Positions 51,991 to 62,434 are shown, counted from the stretch's first letter. The stretch: DNA of 64,000 bases from Actinomycetota bacterium (GCA_009701885.1 WLJH01000009.1:62001-126000); one strand, 5' to 3'. Notes: generated by a model not told the origin, from the sequence alone. Program-made: numbers and translations.

Positions 51991-53195
51991 GACGTGGGCG
52001 CTCCTCCGGGCGAGGTGGCTGGGGAGACGGGCAGCGTGAGGGTCCACTCGGTGCCCCACGACCCGGTGGCGAGGTCGGCGCGGCCGCCGAGGTCGCGCAG
52101 CCGACCCTCGATCGACCCAGTCACCCCGAGCCGTCCCTCCGCGGTGGCGCGCGCCAGGCGCCCGTCGGGGATGCCGGGGCCGTCGTCGCGCACCGAGACC
52201 GTCACGGCCCCGGGCAGGGACTCCAGGAGCACCCAGGCGCGGGCGTCGGGGCCGGCGTGCCGTTCGACGTTGTCCAGGCACGCCGCGACCGCAGCCCGCA
52301 CCTCGAGCACCTGCGCCTCGGGCAGCAGGACCGATCCACCAGGCAGGGACACGACCACCCGCGGCGACTCCAGGGTGGCGAGCGCGGCGGCCAGGTCGGC
52401 CACGGATGCCACGGCGGCGCCCCCGGCGGCAACGGCAACCGGCGGCACCACCCGGTCCTGGGCCCGGATCAGCGCGCGCAACGCCTCCTCCTGCTCCCCG
52501 GCGAGCCGGCCCAGCTCGGCGAGCCGCGGGTCGGTCGCGCCCGCCTCGCCGCCGCGGCGCTGCACCAGCGCCAGGACCTGCAGCACGCCGTCGTGGACGG
52601 CCCGTGCCAGCCGCGCGCGCTCGGCCGCGGCAGCCGCCTCGCGCTCGGCCCGGTCGCGCTGCACGGCCGAGCGCTGCAATGACTCCACGAGGTAGCCCAC
52701 GACCGGCCCACCGATCGCCAGCAGGAAGACGTTGCCGTAGGTGACCTGGGTCAGCTCGTCGCGGATGAGCAGGTCGGCGGCACCGACGGACAGCCCGGCG
52801 GCGAGCCCGCCCCGCCAGCCCCAGCGGGCGGCCCAGGCGAACATCGGCGACATGACCCAGTAGCCCGCAAGCGTCGCGTCGAAGCCGTCGGCCTTGACCA
52901 GCGGCGTCGCGAGCAGGGCCCCCAGGGCGACAGCCAGGTCGGCGGCCAGCATCGGCGGCGTGCGGCGGGCGGCGTCGGCGTACGCCGCGGTGACGGCGAG
53001 CGACCACAGCACGATCGCACCGACCGCCAGCGCACCGACCCAGGGCCGGTCGAGCTCGTCGCGGGTCCACAGCCCGACCCCGACGGTGTTGAGCACCAGG
53101 ACCGCCCGCAGGACAGCGAGCGCCCGGAAGATCCGGTCCTCGACGACGAGGGCGGCGGGCTCGCCGCCCGGGTGGGGCTCCTGGTGCGGCGTCAG
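51987..53195 (-). CDS. MacS-like sensor histidine kinase
   Basis: 402 aa. Five or so N-terminal membrane helices (LRAVLVLNTVGVGLW onward), then a NarL-type HisKA_3 domain with the phospho-His in ERARLARAVHDGVLQVLALV and a HATPase domain with VRDDGPGIPDGRL and a C-terminal GGRADLATGSWGTEWTLTLP. No ATG/GTG/TTG lies near the natural start; the only start-like codon at the plsC junction is CTG at 53195 (overlap CTGA with the plsC stop, GGAAGG 4 nt upstream). The start is therefore uncertain. Confidence 0.85.
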   Translation of the reverse strand: MTPHQEPHPGGEPAALVVEDRIFRALAVLRAVLVLNTVGVGLWTRDELDRPWVGALAVGAIVLWSLAVTAAYADAARRTPPMLAADLAVALGALLATPLVKADGFDATLAGYWVMSPMFAWAARWGWRGGLAAGLSVGAADLLIRDELTQVTYGNVFLLAIGGPVVGYLVESLQRSAVQRDRAEREAAAAAERARLARAVHDGVLQVLALVQRRGGEAGATDPRLAELGRLAGEQEEALRALIRAQDRVVPPVAVAAGGAAVASVADLAAALATLESPRVVVSLPGGSVLLPEAQVLEVRAAVAACLDNVERHAGPDARAWVLLESLPGAVTVSVRDDGPGIPDGRLARATAEGRLGVTGSIEGRLRDLGGRADLATGSWGTEWTLTLPVSPATSPGGAPTS

Positions 53196-53932
53196 GACGC
53201 CTTCCGCTCCCCAGCGGGACCGGTGGAGCCCGCCGCGGCGGCCTCGGCCGCCTCGGTCTTGGAGAGCTCCTTGGCGCGGGTGGCGTACATGTCGACGTAC
53301 TCCTGGCCGGAGAGCCGCATGATCTCGTACATGATCTCGTCGGTGATCGAGCGGAGGATGTAGCGGTCGTTCTCCAGGCCCTCGTAGCGCGAGAAGTCCA
53401 GCGGCGGACCGAAGCGCACGACGGGTCGGGTGAAGGAGCCGAACTTCTTGCCCGGGGGCGCCACGACGTCGGTGCCGACGACGGCGACCGGGATGACCGG
53501 CACACCGGTCTCGAGCGCGAGCCGGGCGACGCCGGTCTTGCCGCGGTAGAGCTTGCCGTCGTGGGAGCGGGTGCCCTCGGGGTAGATCCCGAACAGACCG
53601 CCCTCGCCGAGGACGCGCTTGGCCGAGAGCAGCGCGCCGGCGGCGGCGTCGGCACCGGCGCGGTCGATCGGCACCTGGCCGGAGCCGGAGAAGAACGTGC
53701 GCTGCAGCCAGCCCTTGACGCCCTTGCCGGTGAAGTACTCGGCCTTGGCCACGAACGTGACGCGGCGGTTCAGCGTGAGCGGCATGAACAGCCAGTCGGC
53801 GTACGACAGGTGGTTGCTCGCCAGGATCGCCGGCCCCTCCTCGGGGACGTGCTCGGCGCCCTCGGTCTGGGGACGGAAGACCACGCGCAGCAGCGGCCCG
53901 ATGGCGACCCACTTGAGGAACCAGTAGAACAC
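53192..53932 (-). CDS. plsC: 1-acyl-sn-glycerol-3-phosphate acyltransferase (PlsC)
   Basis: Membrane-associated acyltransferase of phospholipid synthesis. 246 aa. Catalytic H41-x4-D46 (NHLSYADW), and the glycerol-phosphate site PEGTRS at 118-123; PVAVVGTD follows. Ala/Glu-rich C-terminal tail. GTG start 6 nt after TAGGGT (53939-53944), probably leaderless. Its stop overlaps the predicted CTG start of the sensor kinase. Equivalent position to Rv2182c. Confidence 0.93.
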   Translation of the reverse strand: MFYWFLKWVAIGPLLRVVFRPQTEGAEHVPEEGPAILASNHLSYADWLFMPLTLNRRVTFVAKAEYFTGKGVKGWLQRTFFSGSGQVPIDRAGADAAAGALLSAKRVLGEGGLFGIYPEGTRSHDGKLYRGKTGVARLALETGVPVIPVAVVGTDVVAPPGKKFGSFTRPVVRFGPPLDFSRYEGLENDRYILRSITDEIMYEIMRLSGQEYVDMYATRAKELSKTEAAEAAAAGSTGPAGERKAS

Positions 53933-53938
53933 CCGGCC

Positions 53939-53944
53939 ACCCTA
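53939..53944 (-). promoter_or_regulatory. predicted -10 of plsC (leaderless)
   Basis: TAGGGT on the minus strand, 6 nt before the GTG at 53932. Confidence 0.5.
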
Positions 53945-54024
53945 GGGCAGATCCGGCCGATCGAGATACGCGGAGGTTGCCGGGTCGCGCCACGCCGACC
54001 CCCGGCGTGCGGCAGGATCGCGCC

Positions 54025-54810
54025 ATGACCGCGCTGCCGCTGCACCCCCTCGCCGAGCCCCTCGCCACCGACGCCGACCCCGCCGCCACCGGCGGGCGCC
54101 GGATCGGGGTGCTGCTGTGCCACGGGTTCACCGGCCAGCCGGCGTCCATGAAGCCGTGGGCCGAGGCGCTGGCCGCGCAGGGGTACGCCGTGGAGGTGCC
54201 GCGCCTGCCCGGGCACGGCACCACGTGGCAGGAGCTCAACACCAAGCGCTGGTCGGACTGGTACGCCGAGCTCCGGGCCGCCCACGGCCGGCTCGCCGCC
54301 CGCACCGACGTGGTGGTCGCCGCCGGGCTGTCGATGGGCGGTGCCCTCGTGCTGCGGCTGGCCGCCGACGAGCCGTCGATCGCCGGCGTCGTCGTGGTCA
54401 ACCCCGCCGTCGCCACGAAGCGGCTCGACGTGAAGCTGCTGCCCGTGCTCAAGCACGTGGTCCCCTCGTTCCCCGGCATCGCCAACGACATCAAGAAGCC
54501 GGGGGTCGAGGAGCACGGCTACACCCGCACCCCGCTCCGGGCGGTGCACTCGATGATGCAGGCCTGGGGCCCGCTGGTCGCCGACCTGCCGAAGGTGCGG
54601 GTGCCGGTGCTCTACCTGCGCTCGACCGTCGACCACGTCGTCGACGACTCCTCCGAGCCACTCATCACCTCGGGGGTCTCCGGGGAGGTCCGTGTCGTGC
54701 GGCTCCCCGAGAGCTACCACGTCGCGACGCTCGACCACGACCTCGACACCATCGTCGAGGAGTCCGCGGCCTTCGCCCGGCGGGTGGCCGGCGTCGAGGG
54801 CTCGGCGTAG
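54025..54810 (+). CDS. alpha/beta-hydrolase, carboxylesterase/monoacylglycerol lipase type
   Basis: 261 aa. Oxyanion region LLCHGFTGQPASMKPWA, nucleophile elbow GLSMGG (S103), Asp in YLRSTVDHVVDD and His in ESYHVATLDHD complete the triad. Closest in style to Est30-like thermostable esterases acting on short acyl esters. ATG at 54025, divergent from plsC; GGCAGGATC just upstream is a weak -10 candidate. Confidence 0.88.
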   Translation: MTALPLHPLAEPLATDADPAATGGRRIGVLLCHGFTGQPASMKPWAEALAAQGYAVEVPRLPGHGTTWQELNTKRWSDWYAELRAAHGRLAARTDVVVAAGLSMGGALVLRLAADEPSIAGVVVVNPAVATKRLDVKLLPVLKHVVPSFPGIANDIKKPGVEEHGYTRTPLRAVHSMMQAWGPLVADLPKVRVPVLYLRSTVDHVVDDSSEPLITSGVSGEVRVVRLPESYHVATLDHDLDTIVEESAAFARRVAGVEGSA

Positions 54811-54830
54811 GTCGGTTGGCCGTCCCTCGT

Positions 54831-54836
54831 TAGGCT
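54831..54836 (+). promoter_or_regulatory. predicted -10 of the 145-aa protein gene (leaderless)
   Basis: TAGGCT 6 nt before the GTG at 54843. Confidence 0.4.
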
Positions 54837-54842
54837 GGCCGG

Positions 54843-55280
54843 GTGCAGCGCGAGGGAGAGGACGACGCCTGGCGCGCGATCGTGGAGAACTTCGGCGAGC
54901 GCGCCGAGCTCGACGACGACCCGGCCGTGCCACCGGCCGTCCCTCCCACCGCGCCACCGGCAGCCGCTCGCCGCGACGACCCGGCCGCGTGGGTCGAGGA
55001 CGAGCCGGACGAGCCGACCCCGGCGTACGCCGAGGACGCCGACTCCTACGTGCCGCCGCCCCCGCCGCCGCTGCCCATCCCCGAGCCGGACCGCGGCATC
55101 GCCTGGATGGGCGTCATCGGCTCCCCGATCCTCCTGCTGGTCTCGCTCGTGCTGGGCCTCGACCTGCCGGACTGGGTGGGCTACCTGATGATCGCCTGGT
55201 TCGTGGGTGGGTTCTGCTACCTCGTCGCCAGGATGCCCAAGGAGCCGCGAGAGCCCTGGGACGACGGCTCGCGGGTGTAG
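54843..55280 (+). CDS. two-helix membrane protein of unknown function
   Basis: 145 aa. Acidic, Pro/Ala-rich cytoplasmic N-terminus (about 1-85, starting MQREGEDDAWRAIVENFGERAEL) with a polyproline run, then two hydrophobic helices (MGVIGSPILLLVSLVLGL at about 90-107 and YLMIAWFVGGFCYLVARM at about 114-131) and a short charged tail. GTG start. Similar short proteins sit in this syntenic spot in other Actinobacteria, to my recollection; no function known. Confidence 0.75.
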   Translation: MQREGEDDAWRAIVENFGERAELDDDPAVPPAVPPTAPPAAARRDDPAAWVEDEPDEPTPAYAEDADSYVPPPPPPLPIPEPDRGIAWMGVIGSPILLLVSLVLGLDLPDWVGYLMIAWFVGGFCYLVARMPKEPREPWDDGSRV

Positions 55281-55293
55281 TGGCGCCGACGGG

Positions 55294-56355
55294 CTAGCGC
55301 CGGCGACGCGAGCGCCGGGCCCGCCGCGGGCGCAGCCCACGACCGAGCGCGTCGCGGACCATGCTGGCCGCGCCGACGGCGCCGGCCTCGGGGCCGTGGG
55401 CGGCACGCAGCACCGGCGGGACGACGCGATCCTCGGCGCCGACGAGCGAGGCGGCCAGGGCGTGCCGGGCCGGCTCGAGGAGCAGCTCGTCGGCGGCCGA
55501 GACGCCACCGCCGACCACCACGACCTCGGGGTCGAGGGCCGCGACCAGGTTGGCCAGACCCGTGCCGAGCCAGCCGCCGACGCTCGCGAAGGCCGCCAGC
55601 GCGACGGGGTCGCCGGCCCGGGCGGCCTGGGTGACCATCGGGCCGTCGACCAACGCAGGATCGCCCTCGGCCAGGTCGAGCAACGGGCCCACCGCGCCGG
55701 GCTCGGCCAGGACGGCGCGGGCATGCCGGACCAGGGCGTTGCCGGAGGAGTACTGCTCCCAGCAGCCCCGCCCGCCGCACTCGCACGCGCGACCGTCGGG
55801 CACGACCTGCATGTGCCCGAACTCCCCGGCCATGCCGTTGCGCCCGCGGTGCAGCTCGCCGTCGAGGACGACCGCGCCGCCGATGCCGGTGCCGAGCGTG
55901 ACGACCAGCGCGTCGCGCGCGCCGACCGCGGCGCCGTACGCCGCCTCCGCGCGGGCCGCACAGTTGGCGTCGTTGTCGAGCAGGACCGGCACCTGCCAGC
56001 GCTCGGCCAGCCGGGCCCGCACCTGCTGGCCCCGCCAGGGCAGGTGCGGGGCGAACATGACCCGCTCCCCCGCGGCGTCGACGAACCCGGCAGCGGCCAG
56101 GCCGACGCCGGCGAGGCGACGACCCGCGGCGACCTCGCGGACGGCCTCGGTCAGCGCGTCCTCGAGCAGCGCGACGTCGACCCGGCGACCGGGCGTGGCG
56201 CGGTGGGCGACGCGCAGGACGGTGCCGTCGGGCCCGACCTCGGCTGCCATCACCTTGGTCCCGCCCACGTCCACCCCGACGACCGGGGCGCCGCCGACGG
56301 GCGCGCGGAGGGCCGCCCCGGCGGCCTGGACCAGCGACACCGTCGGGCCGCTCAC
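55294..56355 (-). CDS. ROK-family sugar kinase (glucokinase-like)
   Basis: 353 aa. N-terminal phosphate loop VGVDVGGTKVMAAEV, sugar-site segment LLDNDANCAARAEA, TLGTGIGGAVVLDG, EFGHMQV and the ROK zinc motif CECGGRGCWEQY. About 25 extra residues precede the domain and a very Arg-rich tail ends it. GTG start. Only 10 bp after a second ROK gene, from which it appears to be a diverged duplicate. Substrate likely glucose or an amino sugar. Confidence 0.9.
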   Translation of the reverse strand: MSGPTVSLVQAAGAALRAPVGGAPVVGVDVGGTKVMAAEVGPDGTVLRVAHRATPGRRVDVALLEDALTEAVREVAAGRRLAGVGLAAAGFVDAAGERVMFAPHLPWRGQQVRARLAERWQVPVLLDNDANCAARAEAAYGAAVGARDALVVTLGTGIGGAVVLDGELHRGRNGMAGEFGHMQVVPDGRACECGGRGCWEQYSSGNALVRHARAVLAEPGAVGPLLDLAEGDPALVDGPMVTQAARAGDPVALAAFASVGGWLGTGLANLVAALDPEVVVVGGGVSAADELLLEPARHALAASLVGAEDRVVPPVLRAAHGPEAGAVGAASMVRDALGRGLRPRRARRSRRRR

Positions 56356-56365
56356 CGTGGGCCGC

Positions 56366-57307
56366 TCAGCGCCGGGCCAGGTCGGCGGCGCCGATCAGGC
56401 CGGCGCGGTTGCCCAGGCGGGCCTTGCGGATCTCGAGGTTGGGGCGGTGGCCGCGCCCGGTGAGCTGGCCGGCGAAGGCCTGGCGGATCGGCTGGAGCAG
56501 CAGGTCGCCGGCCTCGCTGACGCCCCCGCCGATGACGCAGACGGCGGGGTCCAGGACCGCCGTGAGGGAGGCGATGCCCTCGCCGAGCCAGCGGCCGAGG
56601 GTGGCCAGCTGCTCGGTCGAGAACGGGTCGCCGCCGCGGGCGGCCTCGGTGATGAGCGGCCCGGTGATCCGGTCGGCGTCGCCGCCGGCCAGGTCGAGCA
56701 GGTGCCGGGCCAGCAGCGACCCGCCCCGGGCCTCGGAGCGGGCTTCGCGGACCATCGCCGAGCCGGAGGCGTACTGCTCCCAGCACCCGTGGTTGCCGCA
56801 GCCGCACAGGATGCCGCCGGGGACCACGCGCATGTGGCCGATCTCCGCGCCGACGCCGAAGGCGCCGCGGTAGAGCGAGCCGTCGAGCACCAGGCCGCCG
56901 CCCACGCCGGTGCCGACCGTGACCAGCAGCAGGTCGTCGACGTCGGCGCCCGCGCCGAAGCGGAACTCGCCCCAGGCCGCGACGTTGGCGTCGTTCTCCA
57001 CCACGACCGGCAGGCCGAGGTCGCGCTCGAGCTCGGCACGCAGCGGCACGTCGCGCCACGCGATGTTGGGCGCGAACATCACCGTCGAGCGGGCCTTGTC
57101 GACGTAGCCGGCGGCGCCGACGCCGACCGCCTCCACCGCGTGGTCGGCCGAGAGCCGGCGCACGAGGTCGCAGACGGCGCGCTCGATCGCCTCCTCGTCG
57201 CTGGCCGGGGACTCCACCCGGAGCTCGGCGAGGATCGCGCCGTCCTCGTCGACGACCCCACCGAGGATCTTGGTGCCGCCGATGTCGATGCCGCAGGTCA
57301 GGCTCAC
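56366..57307 (-). CDS. glk: ROK-family glucokinase
   Basis: 313 aa, compact ROK kinase. CGIDIGGTKILGGVVDEDG (ATP/phosphate loop), VENDANVAAWGEF (sugar/catalytic Asp), VTVGTGVGGGLVLDG, EIGHMRVVPGG and zinc motif CGCGNHGCWEQY are intact and match actinobacterial glucokinase. The GTG at 57307 overlaps the stop of the DUF5304-like gene. Confidence 0.92.
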   Translation of the reverse strand: MSLTCGIDIGGTKILGGVVDEDGAILAELRVESPASDEEAIERAVCDLVRRLSADHAVEAVGVGAAGYVDKARSTVMFAPNIAWRDVPLRAELERDLGLPVVVENDANVAAWGEFRFGAGADVDDLLLVTVGTGVGGGLVLDGSLYRGAFGVGAEIGHMRVVPGGILCGCGNHGCWEQYASGSAMVREARSEARGGSLLARHLLDLAGGDADRITGPLITEAARGGDPFSTEQLATLGRWLGEGIASLTAVLDPAVCVIGGGVSEAGDLLLQPIRQAFAGQLTGRGHRPNLEIRKARLGNRAGLIGAADLARR

Positions 57308-57831
57308 GCGTGGGTCTCCGGATCGGGGTCGGTCGGGTCGGTCTGGTCGTGCTGCTCGCTCTGGGACCCCGGGTCCGCCGGGTCGTCGGACCCGTCGTCG
57401 TCGAGATCGATGTGCTCGACGCCCGAGCGCCCGGGCTGAGCGCCCGTCGAGCCGGAGGGCACCTGGGTGGCCATGACGCCGGCGGCCGCCTGCAGCAGCG
57501 AGGTCGCCGCGGTGGTGAGGTGCGCCTTGACCTCGGGGCTCATCTGGCGCACGGCGTGGATGGTGCGGCACACGGGGCAGTAGCGGCACTCCTCGCTGCC
57601 GGTGGCGAGGTTGTCGTCGAGGTGCTCGCGCACCTGGCGGGCCGTCGTGGCGGCGTGGTCGGCGAGGCCGGCTGCGCCCTGGGCCCAGTCGGTGCCCTGG
57701 TCGCGGGCCCAGTCGCCGAGGGCGCCGAGCAGCTTGGCGGCCTCCTCGGCCACGGTGCCGAGGTCCTCGGGGTCGCCCGGTCCCCCGGGAGGCGTGGGAC
57801 GTCCGGGGCCGGTGGGCGGCGGCTGGCTCAT
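57304..57831 (-). CDS. DUF5304-like protein with CxxC motif
   Basis: 175 aa. Gly/Pro-rich N-terminus, a helical core (EEAAKLLGALGDWARDQGTDWAQGAAGLADHAATTARQV) and a conserved CRYCPVCRTIHAVRQMSPEVKAHL segment whose CxxCxxC-like spacing suggests a small metal site or redox pair, then an acidic Asp/Pro-rich tail. The same gene type neighbours the ArsA-like gene in Streptomyces, as I recall. ATG overlaps the ArsA-like stop. Function unknown. Confidence 0.75.
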   Translation of the reverse strand: MSQPPPTGPGRPTPPGGPGDPEDLGTVAEEAAKLLGALGDWARDQGTDWAQGAAGLADHAATTARQVREHLDDNLATGSEECRYCPVCRTIHAVRQMSPEVKAHLTTAATSLLQAAAGVMATQVPSGSTGAQPGRSGVEHIDLDDDGSDDPADPGSQSEQHDQTDPTDPDPETHA

Positions 57832-59054
57832 CGGCGGGCCGCCTGCTGACGGCGTACGGCGGCGGCGGGCGCGGCTGCGGCTGCGGCTGTCGCCGCGGGG
57901 TCGGTGAAGCGGACCTGCAGCCGACCGTCCTCGACCCGCGCGCCCGCGACCCGCAGCCGGGACAGCCCGGAGGGCAGGGTCAGCAGCCGGCGGTAGGACC
58001 CGACGGTCACGACCAGCTCGTCGCCGTTGCGGGCCAGGTCGACCTCGGCGCGCGTCACGAAGGGCAGCGCGAGGCTCAGCACGGCGCCGGCGTCCGTGCG
58101 GGTGACCTGGAAGGGCCCCTCGCCGCGCGGCGCGGCGAGCGGGTCGGAGCCCGCGTACACCTCGGCGGCGAGGGTGCGCAGCGCGTCGACACCCACGGGC
58201 TCGACGGCGCGGTACTCGGAGCGCCAGACCGGCAGACCGGCGAAGGACTGCGCCACCTGGCCGAGCACGGCGTCCTGGGCCGCGACCCAGCCCTCGCGCC
58301 AGGCGTCGCCGCCGGCGGGGAAGACCCGGTTGGCCACGACGCCGTCGACGCGGTAGCCGAAGAGCGAGAGGTTGGTGTAGCTGCGGCGCGCCTCGGCCAG
58401 CACGACGGTCTCCGGGGTCAGGACGAGCCGCACGGAGGCATCGGGCCCGGAGAGCAGCGCGTGCACCTCGTCGAGCTCGGCGTGGAGGCGCTCGATCGCG
58501 TCGAAGACGTCGTCGCCGGGCATGGGGACGCCGGCGGCCCGCTGCAGGACCGGCTTGAGCGCCTTGACGATGCGCCGCTCGGCGGGCAGGACGCGCTGCA
58601 TGTACCACCCCAGCGCCTCGGGCAGTGCGAGCAGCCGCAGGGTCTCGGCGGTGGGGGCGCAGTCGACGACGACGACGTCCCAGGCGCCCGAGAGCACCTG
58701 CAGGCGCAGCTCCAGCAGCGCGAGGACCTCCTCGGCACCGGGGATGACGGTCAGCTCCTCGGCGGCCACGGGGTCGACGCCGGCCACGTCGAGGACCGAG
58801 AGGAGGTAGCGCTGGATGTCGGCCCAGGACTGCTGGAACCGCAGCTGGGCGTCGACCTGCTGGACGAACAGCCGGGGCGCCACCTCGGTGGGCTCCGGCC
58901 CTACCGGCGCCCCGAAGGCGTCGGCCAGCGAGTGGGCAGCGTCGGTCGAGAGCACCAGCGTGCGGTGGCCGTCGGCAGCGGCGAGCGCGGCCGTGCCGGA
59001 CGCCACGGTGGACTTGCCGACACCGCCCTTGCCGGTGAAGAGGAGGATGCGCAC
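57828..59054 (-). CDS. ArsA/Get3-family P-loop ATPase
   Basis: 408 aa, one ATPase unit. Deviant Walker A GKGGVGKS near the N-terminus, switch I STDAAHSLADAFG, switch II VVVVDCAPTAETLRLLALPE, and a C-terminal beta domain ending in an Ala/Arg tail. The Cys residues used for arsenite by true ArsA are not evident, and there is no arsB nearby; it is the backbone gene equivalent to Rv2184c, not part of the ars operon. Such proteins may handle membrane-protein targeting or lipid-linked partners. GTG start. Confidence 0.88.
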   Translation of the reverse strand: MRILLFTGKGGVGKSTVASGTAALAAADGHRTLVLSTDAAHSLADAFGAPVGPEPTEVAPRLFVQQVDAQLRFQQSWADIQRYLLSVLDVAGVDPVAAEELTVIPGAEEVLALLELRLQVLSGAWDVVVVDCAPTAETLRLLALPEALGWYMQRVLPAERRIVKALKPVLQRAAGVPMPGDDVFDAIERLHAELDEVHALLSGPDASVRLVLTPETVVLAEARRSYTNLSLFGYRVDGVVANRVFPAGGDAWREGWVAAQDAVLGQVAQSFAGLPVWRSEYRAVEPVGVDALRTLAAEVYAGSDPLAAPRGEGPFQVTRTDAGAVLSLALPFVTRAEVDLARNGDELVVTVGSYRRLLTLPSGLSRLRVAGARVEDGRLQVRFTDPAATAAAAAAPAAAVRRQQAARR

Positions 59055-59062
59055 CAGCGGGC

Positions 59063-59500
59063 TCAGCCCAGCTGCTCGACGCGCTTCTTGAGCCCCTTGA
59101 GCGCGGTGTCGATGAGGATCTTCTCGCCCTTGCGCTTGAGCATCCCGATCAGCGGGATCGAGACGTCGAGGGCCAGGCGGTAGGTGACCTCGGTCGAGCC
59201 GCCCTTGTCGCGCAGCACGTAGGCGCCGTCGAGGGCGCGCAGCATCTTGCCCTCCACCAGGGTCCAGGTGACCTCGCGGTCGCCGTCCCAGGTGTAGGCG
59301 AGGGTGTACTCGTCCTTGATCGGGGAGACGTCGAGGGCGAAGAAGACCTGCTCGGCCCGACCGTCGGGGCCGGTGGCCCGCACGTCGGCGACGGTGACGC
59401 CCTTCGCCCAGGCGGGGTACGCCGGGAAGTCGGCGATCACGGCCATCACGTCCGACGGTGCGGCGTCGATCACGATCGACGACGTGGTCTGCTCAGCCAC
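59063..59500 (-). CDS. SRPBCC (START-like) lipid-binding fold protein
   Basis: 145 aa. SSIVIDAAPSDVMAVIADFPAYPAWAKGVTVADV and the later TEVTYRLALDVSIPLIGMLKRKGEKILIDTALKGLKKRVE follow the polyketide cyclase/START-like pattern, a hydrophobic ligand cavity closed by a long C-terminal helix. Corresponds to Rv2185c by position. GTG at 59500 with GAGGGAG 5 nt upstream. 8 bp before the ArsA-like gene. Confidence 0.87.
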   Translation of the reverse strand: MAEQTTSSIVIDAAPSDVMAVIADFPAYPAWAKGVTVADVRATGPDGRAEQVFFALDVSPIKDEYTLAYTWDGDREVTWTLVEGKMLRALDGAYVLRDKGGSTEVTYRLALDVSIPLIGMLKRKGEKILIDTALKGLKKRVEQLG

Positions 59501-59684
59501 TGCGACTCCCTCGTTCGGCTCGTCGAGCCCTCGTCCAGCCTCGTCCCGGACCGTGACCGCGGCCACAGCGGTGCGGCCGGAGCGGGCCCGGTCCGGCTGC
59601 GCGAGCGTACCGGATGAGGTGGACGGCGCCGACGGCGGTAACGTGCCCGGGCACGTCCACCAGACCAGGAACGAGGAGCCCGCT

Positions 59685-61475
<1,791 letters not shown>

Positions 61476-61635
61476 GCCCTCCGCGCCCTCTCCACGCCCT
61501 CTCCACCGGTGCACGGCGTCCTCGGACCGGTGCCGTCGGCAATTGGGTGAAAACCCCCCTCACCAGGGCCGTTGGTCCCTAGCATGATCGCGGAGGGGGA
61601 CGCCTCGGTGTCCCTGCATGGCATGGGGCATGGGG

Positions 61636-61656
61636 GTGGGGACCCCTCGTCCCCAC
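61636..61656 (+). promoter_or_regulatory. leader hairpin before cpaB
   Basis: GTGGGGAC-CCCTC-GTCCCCAC, perfect 8-bp arms and a 5-nt loop, ending 4 bp before the GAGAGG ribosome binding site of cpaB. A second, weaker dyad GGGAC-N8-GTCCC lies just upstream. Could tune translation of the pilus operon. The 198-bp gap holds no gene. Confidence 0.45.
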
Positions 61657-61673
61657 GAACGAGAGGCTCACCG

Positions 61674-62429
61674 ATGGACCGACGCAGGGTTCTCCTGGTC
61701 GCGGCCGCCGTGGTCGCCGCGCTGGGGACGGTGCTGGTCTTCCTGTACGTCCGTGGCGCCGACAACCGCGCCGAGGAGCGGTTCGAGACGACCGAGGTCC
61801 TCGTGGCGACCGCCCAGATCGAGCGTGGCGAGCGCATCGCCGACGCCGCGGCCGCGGGCAAGCTGGCGCTGCAGGCCGTGCCGCGCGGCCAGGTGCTGCC
61901 GGGGGCGCTGGTCACCACCGGGGACGTCGCCGAGCAGATCGCGCTGACGGTGATCTACCCCGGCGAGCAGGTCGTGCCCCAGAAGCTCGGTGACACCGCC
62001 GTCGAGGAGACCCGCCTCAACATCCCCGAGGAGGGGGACATGGCGATGTCGATCAACCTCACCGACCCCGCCCGCGTCGCCGGCTTCGTCAACCCCGGCT
62101 CCGAGGTCGCGATCTTCCTCACCGGCTCGGACCCGACGACGGGAGCGCCCTTCTCCAGCGTGCTGCTGACCCGGGTGACGGTGATCGCGGTCGGCTCCAC
62201 CACCCCGGTGACCACGACGACCACCACCGAGGGCCAGGGCCAGGAGGGTGGCCAGCAGGTCGTCGAGTCGCTGCCCCGCACGCTCATCACGCTCTCGGTG
62301 AGCCAGGCCCAGATGCAGCGCGTGCTCCTCGCGCAGCAGCAGGGCGAGCTGTCGTTCGCGCTGCTGACCGACGACTCCAAGGTCACCCTGGCGCCGCCCA
62401 CCACCGTCGACAACCTGCTGCAGAACTAG
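61674..62429 (+). CDS. cpaB: CpaB/RcpC Flp pilus assembly protein
   Basis: 251 aa. N-terminal membrane helix (VLLVAAAVVAALGTVLVFLYV, about 6-26), then an SAF-like domain (VLVATAQIERGERIADAAAAGKLALQAVP) and the RcpC domain (MAMSINLTDPARVAGFVNPGSEVAIFLTG). CpaB stabilises the outer part of Tad pilus machines; in monoderm Actinobacteria it probably acts at the outer face of the membrane. A Thr-rich run interrupts the C-terminal half. ATG with GAGAGG 7 nt upstream. Confidence 0.9.
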   Translation: MDRRRVLLVAAAVVAALGTVLVFLYVRGADNRAEERFETTEVLVATAQIERGERIADAAAAGKLALQAVPRGQVLPGALVTTGDVAEQIALTVIYPGEQVVPQKLGDTAVEETRLNIPEEGDMAMSINLTDPARVAGFVNPGSEVAIFLTGSDPTTGAPFSSVLLTRVTVIAVGSTTPVTTTTTTEGQGQEGGQQVVESLPRTLITLSVSQAQMQRVLLAQQQGELSFALLTDDSKVTLAPPTTVDNLLQN

Positions 62430-62434
62430 AGCCC

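Noticed and set aside
51457..53655. A 732-codon frame as a fused kinase-flavin reductase
   Set aside because: The kinase motifs are in another frame; the flavin reductase begins at its own GTG at 51990.
57828..59054. ArsA-like ATPase as part of the arsenic resistance system
   Set aside because: It is 11 kb from the ars operon, sits in the conserved actinobacterial backbone (Rv2184c position) and shows no arsenite-binding cysteines.
61476..61673. Cyclic-di-GMP or other riboswitch before cpaB
   Set aside because: Only simple hairpins are present; I could not match any conserved riboswitch core.
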